The position numbers and the translations under genes are program-made. Below, in pieces: positions 43,182-52,440 of a stretch of DNA of 64,000 bases. Under the pieces are notes generated by a model. It saw nothing but the letters and a program-made list of their open reading frames with translations, was not told the origin of the DNA and searched no databases. Every line of letters begins with the position of its first letter. Position 1 is the stretch's first letter. This stretch comes from Halopseudomonas pelagia CL-AP6 (GTDB taxonomy: Bacteria; Pseudomonadota; Gammaproteobacteria; Pseudomonadales; Pseudomonadaceae): positions 372,001-436,000 of the forward strand of contig NZ_AROI01000009.1 in the NCBI RefSeq assembly GCF_000410875.1, read 5' to 3'.

Positions 43182-45176
43182 TCAATCCAGATTCAGTGCC
43201 TCAGCGATGTCTTGCCAGGCCACATACTTGTAGTTCTGGTTGCCCTCCGGCATGCGCTTGCGCCCGTCCTGAACCACCAGCAGGCCGCGACTCCAAGGGC
43301 CGCCGAGATCATCTGAACTGATCTCCAGACCGTCTGTTTCAGAGACGCCATCAATGCCGGACTCGGCGTTCAGGCCGACGCGGAAGGCACCGCGCAGGGC
43401 ATACGGGGCCTGGCCATCAAAGACCACGAAGCTGTCGTTGCCCTGGCTGGAGATCACCAGATAGGGGTGCTCGGCGTGCTGATAGAAAGCCAGGCCTTCG
43501 ATATCGTCTTTGACCAGGCCACCGATGCCGACCACTTTGTGCAGGGTTGTTGGCGCATCGGCGCTGGCGTCCAGCGCCCATACCGCCACGTCCTCTTCAC
43601 CGATAAACAGCGTTTGCCGCTGATCATCCGCAACGCAGCCTTCAGGCTGGGTCTGGGTGGCGAACTCGCGCACCAGCTCGCCGCGCACCTGGTCTGCTTC
43701 GGCAGTGATGTGGTATTGCTGGAAACGGCCATCCTTGTCGTTGGGGATGGCGTAGATCTCGCCCTGGGGCGACTGACTCATGCACAAGCCGTAAATCTCA
43801 TCCAGGGACGTCGGAATTTGCCCGATGTCGGTCAACTCGCCACTGGACTGGTCAATGGCGAACAGGTGCAGACTGTTTCCGTCGCGATTGCTGGCGACGG
43901 CCAGGTCGACGGTTTGGCCGGCAAAGGCAAAGTCATAGCGCAGATCGACATTGTTCAAGCGCCCCACTGGGAGGAACTGCAACTCCTTGCCCTGCAGGTC
44001 ATATACCCCGAGCCCGGCGCGTTTATCCGTGCCCAGTACCCGGCTTAGCTCAGGTTGCGCGGGATTGACCCAAATGGCAGGGTCATCAGCCGCATCGCCG
44101 GTGGTGGGTACGGGGTCGGTATGCACCAGGGGCAGCAGCACGGGCAACGCGGTGGGCCTGGTCAGCTGTTCTGGTTGCCAGTGCAGCTCGCCTGTATGCA
44201 GGGCGATTGCACCATCGTTGACCAGCAGCAGCTCAACGCTCTTGGCGCTTGGCCTAGCACTGATGCGCTCTGGCTCCTCAAGGCCGCTCAAGGCAATGGC
44301 GGGCAGGGCAGACCAACCATCTTCAATTTGCTGATAACGGTGCAGCTGCGCACTCTCGGCATCCAGCACCAACAGGCCACCAGGGATGGACGATAAACCT
44401 GCTACGCTTCCGGTGATGTCGCCAAAGGGTGCCACCATGTCGATCGGTGTGCGGCTTAACTCGGCTTCCGGATGGGCGCCATAGGCCCAGACACCGACGG
44501 ATTCTTCATTGACGTACAGCAAGTGCTGCTGATCATCCACCGCACAGAACTCACTTTCTGGCGGCAAACTCAGGCGCCGGACCGGCAAGCCGCTTTCCAG
44601 CAGCCGCTGGTTGCTGGCTACCAGCCATTGCTCGCCAATGCCTTCTTCTCCTATCAGAAAAACGAATAGGTTTTGCACCTCGTCACGGTAGAGGCAAAGG
44701 TTTTCTACCTTGTAGTCGGTCGTCGGCAAATACAGCGGTTCGCCAAAGCTCAGGTCCTCGCGGTTTAGCCGCACGAGCATGGGCCGCCCGGTGCTGCTGT
44801 CTACCGTGGCCAGGGTCAAGCCGTTACTGGAAGGTCGCAGATCCAGAGTGGCAAAACGCCCCGGCAGGTGCGCCTGCACTTCTCCCTGGGCACTCAGTAG
44901 CCAAAGCCCGCGGCTATCGGCTGCAGCTCGTTCAATTTGACCGAAGTCGCTGCCGGTAGGCAGCCATTGCCAGCTTTCCGCGCTTTGGCCGGCTTGGGGC
45001 TGCCAGCCGCTCAAGATCAGTTGGTTTTTTTCTGCGCTGGCTGGGTGGTTGTCAACGGCGCTGGCGGCAGGTACAGGCGCTTTGCCAGTCTGGCTTTCAG
45101 CTGGGCCGCAGCCACTGAGCAATAATCCGCAGGCCACCAGAGAGGCAGCCAGGGTGAATGTAAAGCGGTGAGTCAT
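43182..45176 (-). CDS. Two-domain beta-propeller phytase, lipoprotein
   Basis: 664 residues with a lipoprotein signal ending LLLSGC (lipidated C23). Residues ~350-664 are a complete 3-phytase-type beta-propeller: DDPAIWVNP at about 364-372, GTDKRAGLGVYDLQG, VDLRYDF, GLCMSQ, GCVADDQRQTLFIGEEDVAVW and DIEGLAFY. The N-terminal ~300 residues look like a second, degenerate propeller (EFCAVDDQQHLLYVNEESVGVWAYG). Such dual-domain phytases hydrolyse inositol hexakisphosphate at the cell surface. It lies 57 bases after the TonB-dependent receptor gene, linking hydrolysis to uptake. Confidence 0.92.
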   Translation of the reverse strand: MTHRFTFTLAASLVACGLLLSGCGPAESQTGKAPVPAASAVDNHPASAEKNQLILSGWQPQAGQSAESWQWLPTGSDFGQIERAAADSRGLWLLSAQGEVQAHLPGRFATLDLRPSSNGLTLATVDSSTGRPMLVRLNREDLSFGEPLYLPTTDYKVENLCLYRDEVQNLFVFLIGEEGIGEQWLVASNQRLLESGLPVRRLSLPPESEFCAVDDQQHLLYVNEESVGVWAYGAHPEAELSRTPIDMVAPFGDITGSVAGLSSIPGGLLVLDAESAQLHRYQQIEDGWSALPAIALSGLEEPERISARPSAKSVELLLVNDGAIALHTGELHWQPEQLTRPTALPVLLPLVHTDPVPTTGDAADDPAIWVNPAQPELSRVLGTDKRAGLGVYDLQGKELQFLPVGRLNNVDLRYDFAFAGQTVDLAVASNRDGNSLHLFAIDQSSGELTDIGQIPTSLDEIYGLCMSQSPQGEIYAIPNDKDGRFQQYHITAEADQVRGELVREFATQTQPEGCVADDQRQTLFIGEEDVAVWALDASADAPTTLHKVVGIGGLVKDDIEGLAFYQHAEHPYLVISSQGNDSFVVFDGQAPYALRGAFRVGLNAESGIDGVSETDGLEISSDDLGGPWSRGLLVVQDGRKRMPEGNQNYKYVAWQDIAEALNLD

Positions 45177-45233
45177 GGGTATCTCTCGGCAAAATAGGGT
45201 TGGGCCCCGGCCGGTGAGGGCTGGGGCCGCTGG

Positions 45234-47759
45234 TCAGAATCGGCTGAGGGTCAGTCCGACCTTGTAAGTCGGGCCGTATTCTTCGTATTGGGCATTGAAG
45301 CGGCGGCTGCCGGTATAGACGTAGTAGGACTCGTCTGTCAGATTCTGCGCTTCAAAGAACACCTGCAGGTTGTCGGTCAGGAAATAGCTGGCGCTGAAAT
45401 CGACGAACAACTGATCATCAACCTGATAGTCGTAGCGCTTGTCGAGCACATCGCCCACCTCATCGAGGTAATCGGACTTGTAGTTGCTGGACAGACGCAG
45501 ACTGAGCTTGTCGTTTTCCCAGCCAAGGGTCAGGTTGCCGGTAATATCGGACTGTCCGGGCAGGCTGATATTGCGGCCCCGTTCAGTGCCCAGATCCTGA
45601 TCAAATTGTTCGATGCGTGCCTTGGAGCGCGTGAAGGTCGAATTGGCGCTGACCAGCAGTCCGCTCCACGGGCCCGGCAGCCAATTGAATTTTTGCGAAT
45701 AGGCTAACTCCAGACCGTATACCTTGGCCTTGTCGCCATTGACCGAAGTAAAGGCCTCATCAAAACCGACATACTCGCCCGTGCCGGCGACGTCAGCGGC
45801 ATAGATAAAGTTCTCGATGTCTTTGTAGAACACAAAGGCAGACACGGCTCCAGCACGGCCCATGTAGTGCTCGATACCCAGGTCAAAGTTGCTGGATTCC
45901 AGCGGGTCGAGTTGCGGATTGCCGAACTCTGCTTCGTCACCGTCAAGCACAAAGCCCGGGAACAGCTGGCCAAAGGTGGGGCGAACCACGGTGTTGGTCC
46001 AGGCAGCGCGAATTTGGGTGTCCGCATTCAACTGATAAATGCCGTGCAGCCCGGGCAGCCAGTGATGGTAATCGTTGGTGGTTCTGCTGGCTTCAAACTC
46101 GCCTTCGTTCAAACCGGTTCCGCGCGCATCGAGTTTGGTACCTTCGTAGCGCACACCTGCGATGATACGTAGGGCATCAATATCCAACGTATTCATGATG
46201 TAGGCGGCGTTGATGTCTTCCTTTATTTCAAAGTCGTTGATGCGCGACTCTTCTTCGTCGTAGAAGCTGTCACGGTCCAACCCGCCAATTAAATCATGTA
46301 CGGCCTGCGCAGACGCCCCGGGCCCGAAGCGCCCGAGACCACTGCTGACATCCCCGCGAGTGAAGTTGGTCATGTTCAGTTGGTCGTCGGTGAAACCGAG
46401 GTCAGCGAAGTCCTCATAGACCCAGACATCCAGATCATTATCTTTTTTGCGCCGGCTGACCTTGCCGCCAAATTGCAGCTGAGAAGGCATTGCGTTGATA
46501 TAGAAGTCACGCGTCAGATCAAGGCGAATGTTGCGCTCGGTATCGGTGGTGGTCTGTTTTTCCAGCTCCACCTCTTCCAGGGTAAAGTTGGAGGGATTAT
46601 AAAAACCCTCTTCAATATTCAAGCGGGGTTTACGTGTGCTGCTGAATCCAGCATCAATAAAGTCGTCATTGCCAACAAAGGCAGCATTGGCCAGCCCTTC
46701 AGGGCTTTTTTCGCTGGCTTGGCTATATCCGCCCTGGGCGCTGAGAGTCCAATCGCCCAAGCGGCGCTTGCCGCCGAGTACCAGGCTTTTGACTTCCTGG
46801 GTCTCCTCACGCGCCTTCAGTTCCCGTGCTGCCTCGGCTTCACCCAATTGACCCGGCTGTTGGGCGTCAGCAAATTCAACCACGCTGGCCTGGCGAACTT
46901 CATCATCCTTGTAGCGGCTGTAGAGCGTGCGCAGATAGACCTCGCTGTCTTCATCCGGGCGATAGTCGAAGTTGAGACCCACACCGGACCGCTCGCGGGT
47001 AATGTCGTAGCGGCGTTGCTCCATCTCTTCCAGCGCTGGGCCGTTATCAAAGTCCCAGGCACCACCGGTTTCAACGTTGTCCGAACCGAAATCCCGTTCC
47101 TGCCAACTGACGGCTGCAGCCACGGCAAAGTTGTCAATCCCGTCGCCAAGGCTGAAACGATTACTAAACGACCCTGATAGCTTGGGGCTGGTTTGGCTGG
47201 TATTGTCGTCGTAGCTGCCTTCAGCGTTCAGGCTATAGAACAGCTCGTCATGGTCAAAGCCGGACAGGCTCTCCACCTCGATGGTGCCACCCAGCGAGTT
47301 GGCATCCATGTCAGGGGTCAGCGTCTTGACTACGGAAAGTGACTGGATAAGCTCGCTGGGCAACACGTCCAGCGCAACAGCTCGGCGGTCATCTTCAGGA
47401 GCCGGTACCAGTGTGCCGTTGATGGTCACGCTGTTGAGGTCAGAGCTCAGTCCGCGCACTCGCACGAAACGTCCTTCGCCCTGGTCACGTTCAACTGAAA
47501 GGCCTGGCACGCGTTGCAGGGCTTCGGCTGCATTGTCATCGGGTAACTGACCAATGGCATCGGCATGCACGACGCTCTTGATCGAACTGGATTGGCGCTG
47601 CTCTTCGAGGGCCTGTTCCAGTTGTGCTGCCTGGCCAATGACCTCAACAATCTCCGGTTGGCTATCGGCCGCCCAAGACTGGCTACACGCACTGATGGCA
47701 ATCGCCATCAGGCTGACTCTGAATCCGTTTCTGCTAATCGCATACCTGTGTTCTGACAT
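45234..47759 (-). CDS. TonB-dependent outer-membrane receptor of the phytase operon
   Basis: 841 residues: signal peptide (cleavage near SWA-AD), plug domain (VVHADAIGQLPDDNAAEALQRVPGLSV written in two parts: DNAAEALQRVPGL and RFVRVRGLSSDLNSVTING), then a 22-strand barrel ending in ...YKVGLTLSRF with terminal phenylalanine. It is of the Xanthomonas/Caulobacter TonB-receptor type rather than a classical siderophore receptor. Position ahead of a phytase suggests the ligand is phytate or a lower inositol phosphate; unproven. First gene of the operon; AAGGA precedes the ATG. Confidence 0.92.
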   Translation of the reverse strand: MSEHRYAISRNGFRVSLMAIAISACSQSWAADSQPEIVEVIGQAAQLEQALEEQRQSSSIKSVVHADAIGQLPDDNAAEALQRVPGLSVERDQGEGRFVRVRGLSSDLNSVTINGTLVPAPEDDRRAVALDVLPSELIQSLSVVKTLTPDMDANSLGGTIEVESLSGFDHDELFYSLNAEGSYDDNTSQTSPKLSGSFSNRFSLGDGIDNFAVAAAVSWQERDFGSDNVETGGAWDFDNGPALEEMEQRRYDITRERSGVGLNFDYRPDEDSEVYLRTLYSRYKDDEVRQASVVEFADAQQPGQLGEAEAARELKAREETQEVKSLVLGGKRRLGDWTLSAQGGYSQASEKSPEGLANAAFVGNDDFIDAGFSSTRKPRLNIEEGFYNPSNFTLEEVELEKQTTTDTERNIRLDLTRDFYINAMPSQLQFGGKVSRRKKDNDLDVWVYEDFADLGFTDDQLNMTNFTRGDVSSGLGRFGPGASAQAVHDLIGGLDRDSFYDEEESRINDFEIKEDINAAYIMNTLDIDALRIIAGVRYEGTKLDARGTGLNEGEFEASRTTNDYHHWLPGLHGIYQLNADTQIRAAWTNTVVRPTFGQLFPGFVLDGDEAEFGNPQLDPLESSNFDLGIEHYMGRAGAVSAFVFYKDIENFIYAADVAGTGEYVGFDEAFTSVNGDKAKVYGLELAYSQKFNWLPGPWSGLLVSANSTFTRSKARIEQFDQDLGTERGRNISLPGQSDITGNLTLGWENDKLSLRLSSNYKSDYLDEVGDVLDKRYDYQVDDQLFVDFSASYFLTDNLQVFFEAQNLTDESYYVYTGSRRFNAQYEEYGPTYKVGLTLSRF

Positions 47760-47833
47760 GGTCCTTTCCCCTGGTGGCTTGCCACTGAACCTGTGGTGTT
47801 CAGCTTGCTGCCAACGGACCTTAGGGGCCGTTC

Positions 47834-47851
47834 ATGTCACTTTGGTGACAG
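47834..47851 (-). promoter_or_regulatory. Pho-box-like element upstream of the phytase operon
   Basis: On the minus strand CTGTCAC-CAAA-GTGACAT has the 7-4-7 layout of a PhoB site (two CTGTCAT-like heptamers); the halves match 6/7 and 5/7. The same bases form a perfect palindrome TGTCAC-N4-GTGACA, so a different dimeric regulator is possible. It lies 75 bases upstream of the receptor ATG. Confidence 0.45.
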
Positions 47852-47870
47852 ATATCCCGCAAGACCCCGG

Positions 47871-47906
47871 TTTCAGCGGTATTTGGCCGACCTTGTCAGC
47901 GGTTTT
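47871..47906. promoter_or_regulatory. Direct repeats, possible AraC-type binding site
   Basis: TTTCAGCGGTATT (47871-47883) and TGTCAGCGGTTTT (47894-47906) match at 11 of 13 positions with a 23-base repeat period, close to the two-helical-turn spacing used by AraC-family regulators. The AraC gene at 49011 is the nearest candidate. Confidence 0.35.
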
Positions 47907-48096
47907 GAGCTTATTTGACCCGCAGAGGGGAGCTGCGCAGCACGTTTTTATGCGCCTTGACGGTATTGTTGTTCAGTAATTGCCCTGTTTCAGCAAAAGT
48001 CGTTCAATTCGCCTGAGCCAAATTGACCCCGGCACTGCCATCTCACTGTCATCTGCATCTGTTGTTCTGTGTCACATCTTCCGGTCGGAGACCACT

Positions 48097-49014
48097 ATGC
48101 CCTCCCTGTTTGTGCTGCACCGTGTGAAACTGCTGGTCCTGCTATTAGCGTCGAACTTCGGTTTGATGCTGCACCTGTCCGCTGGCGATATGAAGTCGCA
48201 AGCTGAATGGGATTGGCTGGATGTGGCGGGTGAGGGCGGCTCTGCCGTGCTGATTTTGGCCTGGATATTTCTGCTGCTGAAAAGTCGCCCCGCAGGGCGG
48301 GTAACGGACCTGCTTTTCACCGGTCTTGCCTGCCTTTTTTTCTCTCTGTGGATGGATGTCACTGATGAATTTGTGAGGTTGCCGGACAGCGTTAAATGGG
48401 ACGCCTGGCTGGAATCAGGACCCATGCCGGTCGGTTTTATCCTGCTTACGCTGGGTATCTATCACTGGCATAGGGAACAGTTGGCAATCAGTGCGCAGAT
48501 GCGCAATCGGGAGCGGTTGTATCGTGACCACCTTCACTTTGACACGCTGACGTCCCTGGGCGGGGCAACTTACCTGAAAAACCAGATTGAAATGCACATC
48601 AGTCAGGCGACGGCAGAGCGACAACCTCTGTCGCTGATCATGCTGGATATGGATGCTTTCAGTACGATCAATCGCGATCACGGCCAAGCCGAGGGTGACC
48701 GGTTGCTGCAAGTGGTCACCCAATTGGTGCTGTTGAACCTGCGCGAACACGATCTACTGTGCCGTCTGGCAGGTGACCGCTTCGTTATCGTGCTACCTAA
48801 TACGCTGGAATCCCAAGCTACGGTGATTGCCAATGAATTGGCTCTGTCAGTAGCGCATCTGGCCTATAGAACGACCCAGCAGGGTGAACGATTGATGTTG
48901 AGCGCCACTACCGTCGCCGTCATGGCCAGGCAGGAAGGTGCGGAGCGTTTGCTGGAAAGGCTGAACATGAGCTTGGCGCGGGCCAAGCAAGCGCCCCTGG
49001 CTCACAGCGCATGA
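48097..49014 (+). CDS. Membrane GGDEF-like protein with degenerate active-site loop
   Basis: 305 residues: four to five hydrophobic segments in the first ~135, then a GGDEF-fold domain. Substrate-site residues are kept (LDMDAFSTINRDHGQAEGDRLL contains the DxD and N/H pattern; only part is quoted: LDMDAFSTINRDHG), but the signature is AGDRF at 225-229, replacing GGDEF, so cyclase activity is doubtful. The start is the ATG at 48097 with CGGAG upstream. The AraC gene overlaps its end by four bases (ATGA), suggesting a sensor-regulator pair. Confidence 0.85.
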   Translation: MPSLFVLHRVKLLVLLLASNFGLMLHLSAGDMKSQAEWDWLDVAGEGGSAVLILAWIFLLLKSRPAGRVTDLLFTGLACLFFSLWMDVTDEFVRLPDSVKWDAWLESGPMPVGFILLTLGIYHWHREQLAISAQMRNRERLYRDHLHFDTLTSLGGATYLKNQIEMHISQATAERQPLSLIMLDMDAFSTINRDHGQAEGDRLLQVVTQLVLLNLREHDLLCRLAGDRFVIVLPNTLESQATVIANELALSVAHLAYRTTQQGERLMLSATTVAVMARQEGAERLLERLNMSLARAKQAPLAHSA

Positions 49015-50057
49015 GCATTGGTGGAGGCCGGCCAAGGGCGTGGTACGAGCGGGAAGCGCGCTTTATTTCGGCGCATTATCAACCTGCCAGCCTGATAGAT
49101 CAGGCTCTAGCGCGAGGGCTAGAGAGTCATCGAGTGTTGCGCGGTACGGGCTTGTTTTATCAGGATATTCTCGGCGGTCGGCAATTGATCAGTGCCGAGC
49201 AGTTCCTGCGATTGATCGACAACGTTCGGCAACTGCAGGGCGGTGACGACTGCAGTTTTCTCTTTGGTCAGCAGTTGCTGCCGGGCCACTACGGTCATGC
49301 CAGTCATGCACTGCGCCACGCACAGAATCTGCACCAGGCGCTGGAACGCTTGGTTTTGCTGCGGCGGCGCCTGACGCCCTTGCTGACGCCACGCATCAGG
49401 CTTGATGACAGATTCGTATACCTGCACTGGTTTGACAGCTGTGGCGCGGGCGGGCGGGAAGTGTTCTTGATGGAAGCATCGATGACCGCCGTGACCGCAA
49501 TGTGTCGCTGGCTGTCTGGCGGCCCTTTGCCCTGGCAATACCAGCTGCGGCATCAACAACCCGGTTATATCGAACAGTACTGGGTGCACCTGAGTGAGGA
49601 GGTGCGTTTCGGCTGCCCGCAGAACCTGATGCGCTTACCGCGTGAATATCTGGTCAAGCCGTGGCCACATGCATCACAGACTGTGGGTCAGGTAGCAGAG
49701 CAAGCCAGTCTCGATGAGCTGGCCGGCGCAAACGAGATGGTTCCCAGCCTGCTTGAAGCGCTATTTGACTACATTCACAAGCATGTTCGCCAGCCGCTGG
49801 GGCTTGAACGCCTAGCTGAAGCACAGGGTATGAGTGCGGCCACGCTCAAGCGCAAGCTGAAACTCCACGAGACCAATTTCCAGCAGCAACTGGATCAGGT
49901 AAGAACCTATGTGGCGCTGGATCTGTACCTGAGCAAAGGCTTCAGCAGCGACGAAGTAGCGGCCTATCTGAACTTTAATGACAAGGCCAACTTCCGCCGG
50001 TCCTTCAAACGCTGGACTGGCCTATTACCCAGCGAGGTTCCAGGTCGGCTGGCCTGA
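49011..50057 (+). CDS. AraC-family transcriptional regulator
   Basis: 348 residues: an N-terminal arabinose-binding-like sensor domain of the OruR/GliR type (LIDQALARGLESHRVLRGTG, then LLPGHYGHASHALRHA) and a C-terminal AraC helix-turn-helix pair (LERLAEAQGMSAATLKRKLK and KGFSSDEVAAYLNFNDKANF, ending FRRSFKRWTG). The start overlaps the GGDEF-like gene stop. It may regulate the divergent phytase operon; ligand unknown. Confidence 0.9.
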   Translation: MSIGGGRPRAWYEREARFISAHYQPASLIDQALARGLESHRVLRGTGLFYQDILGGRQLISAEQFLRLIDNVRQLQGGDDCSFLFGQQLLPGHYGHASHALRHAQNLHQALERLVLLRRRLTPLLTPRIRLDDRFVYLHWFDSCGAGGREVFLMEASMTAVTAMCRWLSGGPLPWQYQLRHQQPGYIEQYWVHLSEEVRFGCPQNLMRLPREYLVKPWPHASQTVGQVAEQASLDELAGANEMVPSLLEALFDYIHKHVRQPLGLERLAEAQGMSAATLKRKLKLHETNFQQQLDQVRTYVALDLYLSKGFSSDEVAAYLNFNDKANFRRSFKRWTGLLPSEVPGRLA

Positions 50058-50060
50058 ACG

Positions 50061-50097
50061 AAAAACACCCCGCTTAACCAGGTTAAGCGGGGTGTTG
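50061..50097. terminator. Bidirectional intrinsic terminator
   Basis: A long near-perfect stem: AACACCCCGCTTAACC at 50064-50079 pairs with GGTTAAGCGGGGTGTT at 50081-50096. An A-run lies to the left, giving a T-run on the minus strand. It separates the convergent AraC and TonB-receptor genes. Confidence 0.85.
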
Positions 50098-50111
50098 CCA
50101 GGACTTGCAGT

Positions 50112-52379
50112 TTAGAACTGATAGGTAGCTGACAACCAGAGGCGACGGCCTTCTTCCAGAGTGCCTGCGGTTGACTGCGCGGACTGGACATAGTCCGAGG
50201 CCCAGCCGGTAGCGCCCGTGTTAGTGGTGTAGTAGGTCCCTTCGGTGAAATCCTTCCCAAGCACATTATAAATCGTGGCATTGAAGGTCAGATCGTCGGT
50301 CGCCTGCAGGGAGCCGCCAAGATGGAAAACTTCATAGGCTTTCAAGTCGCCCGCTGAATCTTGCAATGCCTGATTGGCAGCGCTGAGGTTTTCGTACCTG
50401 TCAGTAAAGCGTGCTCGCTCGCTACGGTACTCGCCCTTGAACCAGAGGTTGATCCGTTGCGTGGCGGCCCAGTTCAAGCGCGCGAATAGCAGGTGGTCCG
50501 GTGTATTGGTCAGCGGCGCACCCTTGTTTTCACCGCTCTTTTGCTCGCTGTCGGTATAGGTGTAATTGGCACTCAGGCTCCAGGCCGGGGCGAACTGCCA
50601 GCGGCTGCCCAGTTCGATACCTTGAGTCTCTGCCTTGCCGATGTTGGTGCTCTGGGCGAAGCTGCCTTGGGTAAATCCGGGGCCGAATTCAATACACCCA
50701 GGCTGGCCTGCGGGTACACCTGCGTCCGCCGAAAAGCAGTTGGGTATGGCCGTACCGTCGTCGATCTTATCCTCGAATTTGTTATGAAATACGGTAGCAT
50801 TAGCGCTGAAATTGTTTAGATTGTCGTAATACACCCCGAATTCAGTATTGGTAGTGGTTTCCGGCTCCAGGTCGGGGGTGCCAATGGTTAGCGTGGCACC
50901 TTGGCCTGTCACACCACTGATCCCGTCGTGCAACTGGTTCAGAGTAGGGGTCTTGTAGCCTTTACTGACGCCACCCTTAAGGGTCCAGCTGTCGGTGGTA
51001 TTCCATACCAGGTACGCGCGCGGGCTGAAGTTGCCACCGAATGCTTCATGATCTTCGTAACGGCCACCCAGCGTCAGCGCCAAGTCATTGCGAATACGCC
51101 ACTCATCTTCAGCAAAAAACGCCCAAGAGGTCTGCTGGAAAGTATCATCGGCAATACCGTCAGTGACTTCAGCATCCCACCACTGGGCACCCAGGGTAGC
51201 GATATGCGCTTGACCGAGCGGGGCGACGAGCTTGGTATCGAAGACCAGGTCGCGGGACTCCAGCTCACGGTCGTCACCAACCACGATCTGCGGATACCCG
51301 TCATAGCTATCACCGATGGGGGTACCAGGAATGGTCCGGCCGAGTGTTTCGGTCGTGCTATGCGTCAAGCTGCTGGTGGTGGTGCCAAAACTCAGACGGC
51401 CCTGGTGACTGAGGGCGATTTGTTCGCGCTCAAAGCGTAGCTCATCACGGTAACCATTGGCGCGGGTTGGTGCCGCGGCGCTACACCCGGTAACAGCGCT
51501 GCCGCCACTTCGCCCGTCCAGAGTTCCAAGCTGACAATCGTCATTTTCATAGCGCTGCACACTACGATCCAAATCCAGCGAGAGATCGTGGTCGGCGGTT
51601 GGCGTCAGGTTCAAGCGCACACCCGCGGTATAGTTGCGACCTTCAACAGGGGAGGCGCCGCGTTTGCTGACGTTGCTGTCATCGTCAAAGGTCAGGTCCG
51701 ATTCCTTCCGGTCATAAATGCTGCCGCGTAGTGCAACACCCAGCAGGCCTTCAATCAACGGGCCGCTGGAGTAAAGGCTGGCATTGCTGCTGGCGCCGTA
51801 ATCGCTGTCTTCCTGGATGGTGTGATCGACAGTGATCGAGCTGCCCCATTGCGTCCCGACCTTTTTGGTAATGATGTTGACTACGCCGCCCATCGCATCA
51901 GAACCATATAATGTGGACATCGGTCCGCGGATGACTTCGATGCGCTCGATGGCCGACAGGGGTGGCATGAAGCTGGTGGCGGTTTCATTGAAACCGTTTG
52001 GCGTAACGTTGCCAGCTGAATTCTGACGGCGTCCATCGATCAGGATCAGCGTGTATTCGCTGGGCAAACCGCGAATACTGATGTTCAGCCCACCGGTTTT
52101 ACCTGTGCCCTGACGGATGTCCACACCCTCAATCCCATCCAGCGCCTGGGCCAGATTGGCGTAACGGTTCTGCTGCAAGTCCTGATTGCTGATTACGCTG
52201 ATGCTCGCAGGCGCGTCGGTAATCTTTTGTTCAAAACCCGACGCGGTTACCACCGTATCGGCCAGCCGGACGCGGTCCTCATTGGCGACCACTATGCTGC
52301 TGGCCAATAGCGACAAACCGGTAACGATTCCGGTTGGCAGCCCTGATTTAAAAAAGGTTCGGCTGGCTTTGCAGATCAT
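50112..52379 (-). CDS. TonB-dependent receptor, siderophore/colicin-receptor type
   Basis: 755 residues: signal peptide (ending SSIVVA-NE), TonB box-like DTVVTASGFEQ, plug (NISIRGLPSEYTLILIDGRR, IEVIRGPMSTLYGSDAMGG) and a barrel ending LWLSATYQF with the terminal phenylalanine. FepA/CirA-like architecture. A Fur-box-like site upstream supports a ferric-siderophore role. Ligand unknown; no siderophore biosynthesis genes are nearby. Confidence 0.92.
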   Translation of the reverse strand: MICKASRTFFKSGLPTGIVTGLSLLASSIVVANEDRVRLADTVVTASGFEQKITDAPASISVISNQDLQQNRYANLAQALDGIEGVDIRQGTGKTGGLNISIRGLPSEYTLILIDGRRQNSAGNVTPNGFNETATSFMPPLSAIERIEVIRGPMSTLYGSDAMGGVVNIITKKVGTQWGSSITVDHTIQEDSDYGASSNASLYSSGPLIEGLLGVALRGSIYDRKESDLTFDDDSNVSKRGASPVEGRNYTAGVRLNLTPTADHDLSLDLDRSVQRYENDDCQLGTLDGRSGGSAVTGCSAAAPTRANGYRDELRFEREQIALSHQGRLSFGTTTSSLTHSTTETLGRTIPGTPIGDSYDGYPQIVVGDDRELESRDLVFDTKLVAPLGQAHIATLGAQWWDAEVTDGIADDTFQQTSWAFFAEDEWRIRNDLALTLGGRYEDHEAFGGNFSPRAYLVWNTTDSWTLKGGVSKGYKTPTLNQLHDGISGVTGQGATLTIGTPDLEPETTTNTEFGVYYDNLNNFSANATVFHNKFEDKIDDGTAIPNCFSADAGVPAGQPGCIEFGPGFTQGSFAQSTNIGKAETQGIELGSRWQFAPAWSLSANYTYTDSEQKSGENKGAPLTNTPDHLLFARLNWAATQRINLWFKGEYRSERARFTDRYENLSAANQALQDSAGDLKAYEVFHLGGSLQATDDLTFNATIYNVLGKDFTEGTYYTTNTGATGWASDYVQSAQSTAGTLEEGRRLWLSATYQF

Positions 52380-52440
52380 GCTGTTTGCTCTCCTGGCTGC
52401 GCCATTAGCGCGCTTTTACAATTTACCCTTGAATGCGATC

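Larger units (their letters stand above)
47760..48096. other. 337-base divergent regulatory region
   Basis: It separates the phytase operon (-) from the GGDEF/AraC pair (+). It contains the Pho-box-like element and the 13-base direct repeats listed separately, plus an inverted repeat CTGAAC / GTTCAG close to the receptor start. No gene is supported in it. Confidence 0.6.

Noticed and set aside
47761-47803. CTGAAC / GTTCAG inverted repeat as a transcription terminator
   Set aside because: It lies upstream of the receptor gene, has a short stem and no T-run; it may be an operator or chance.
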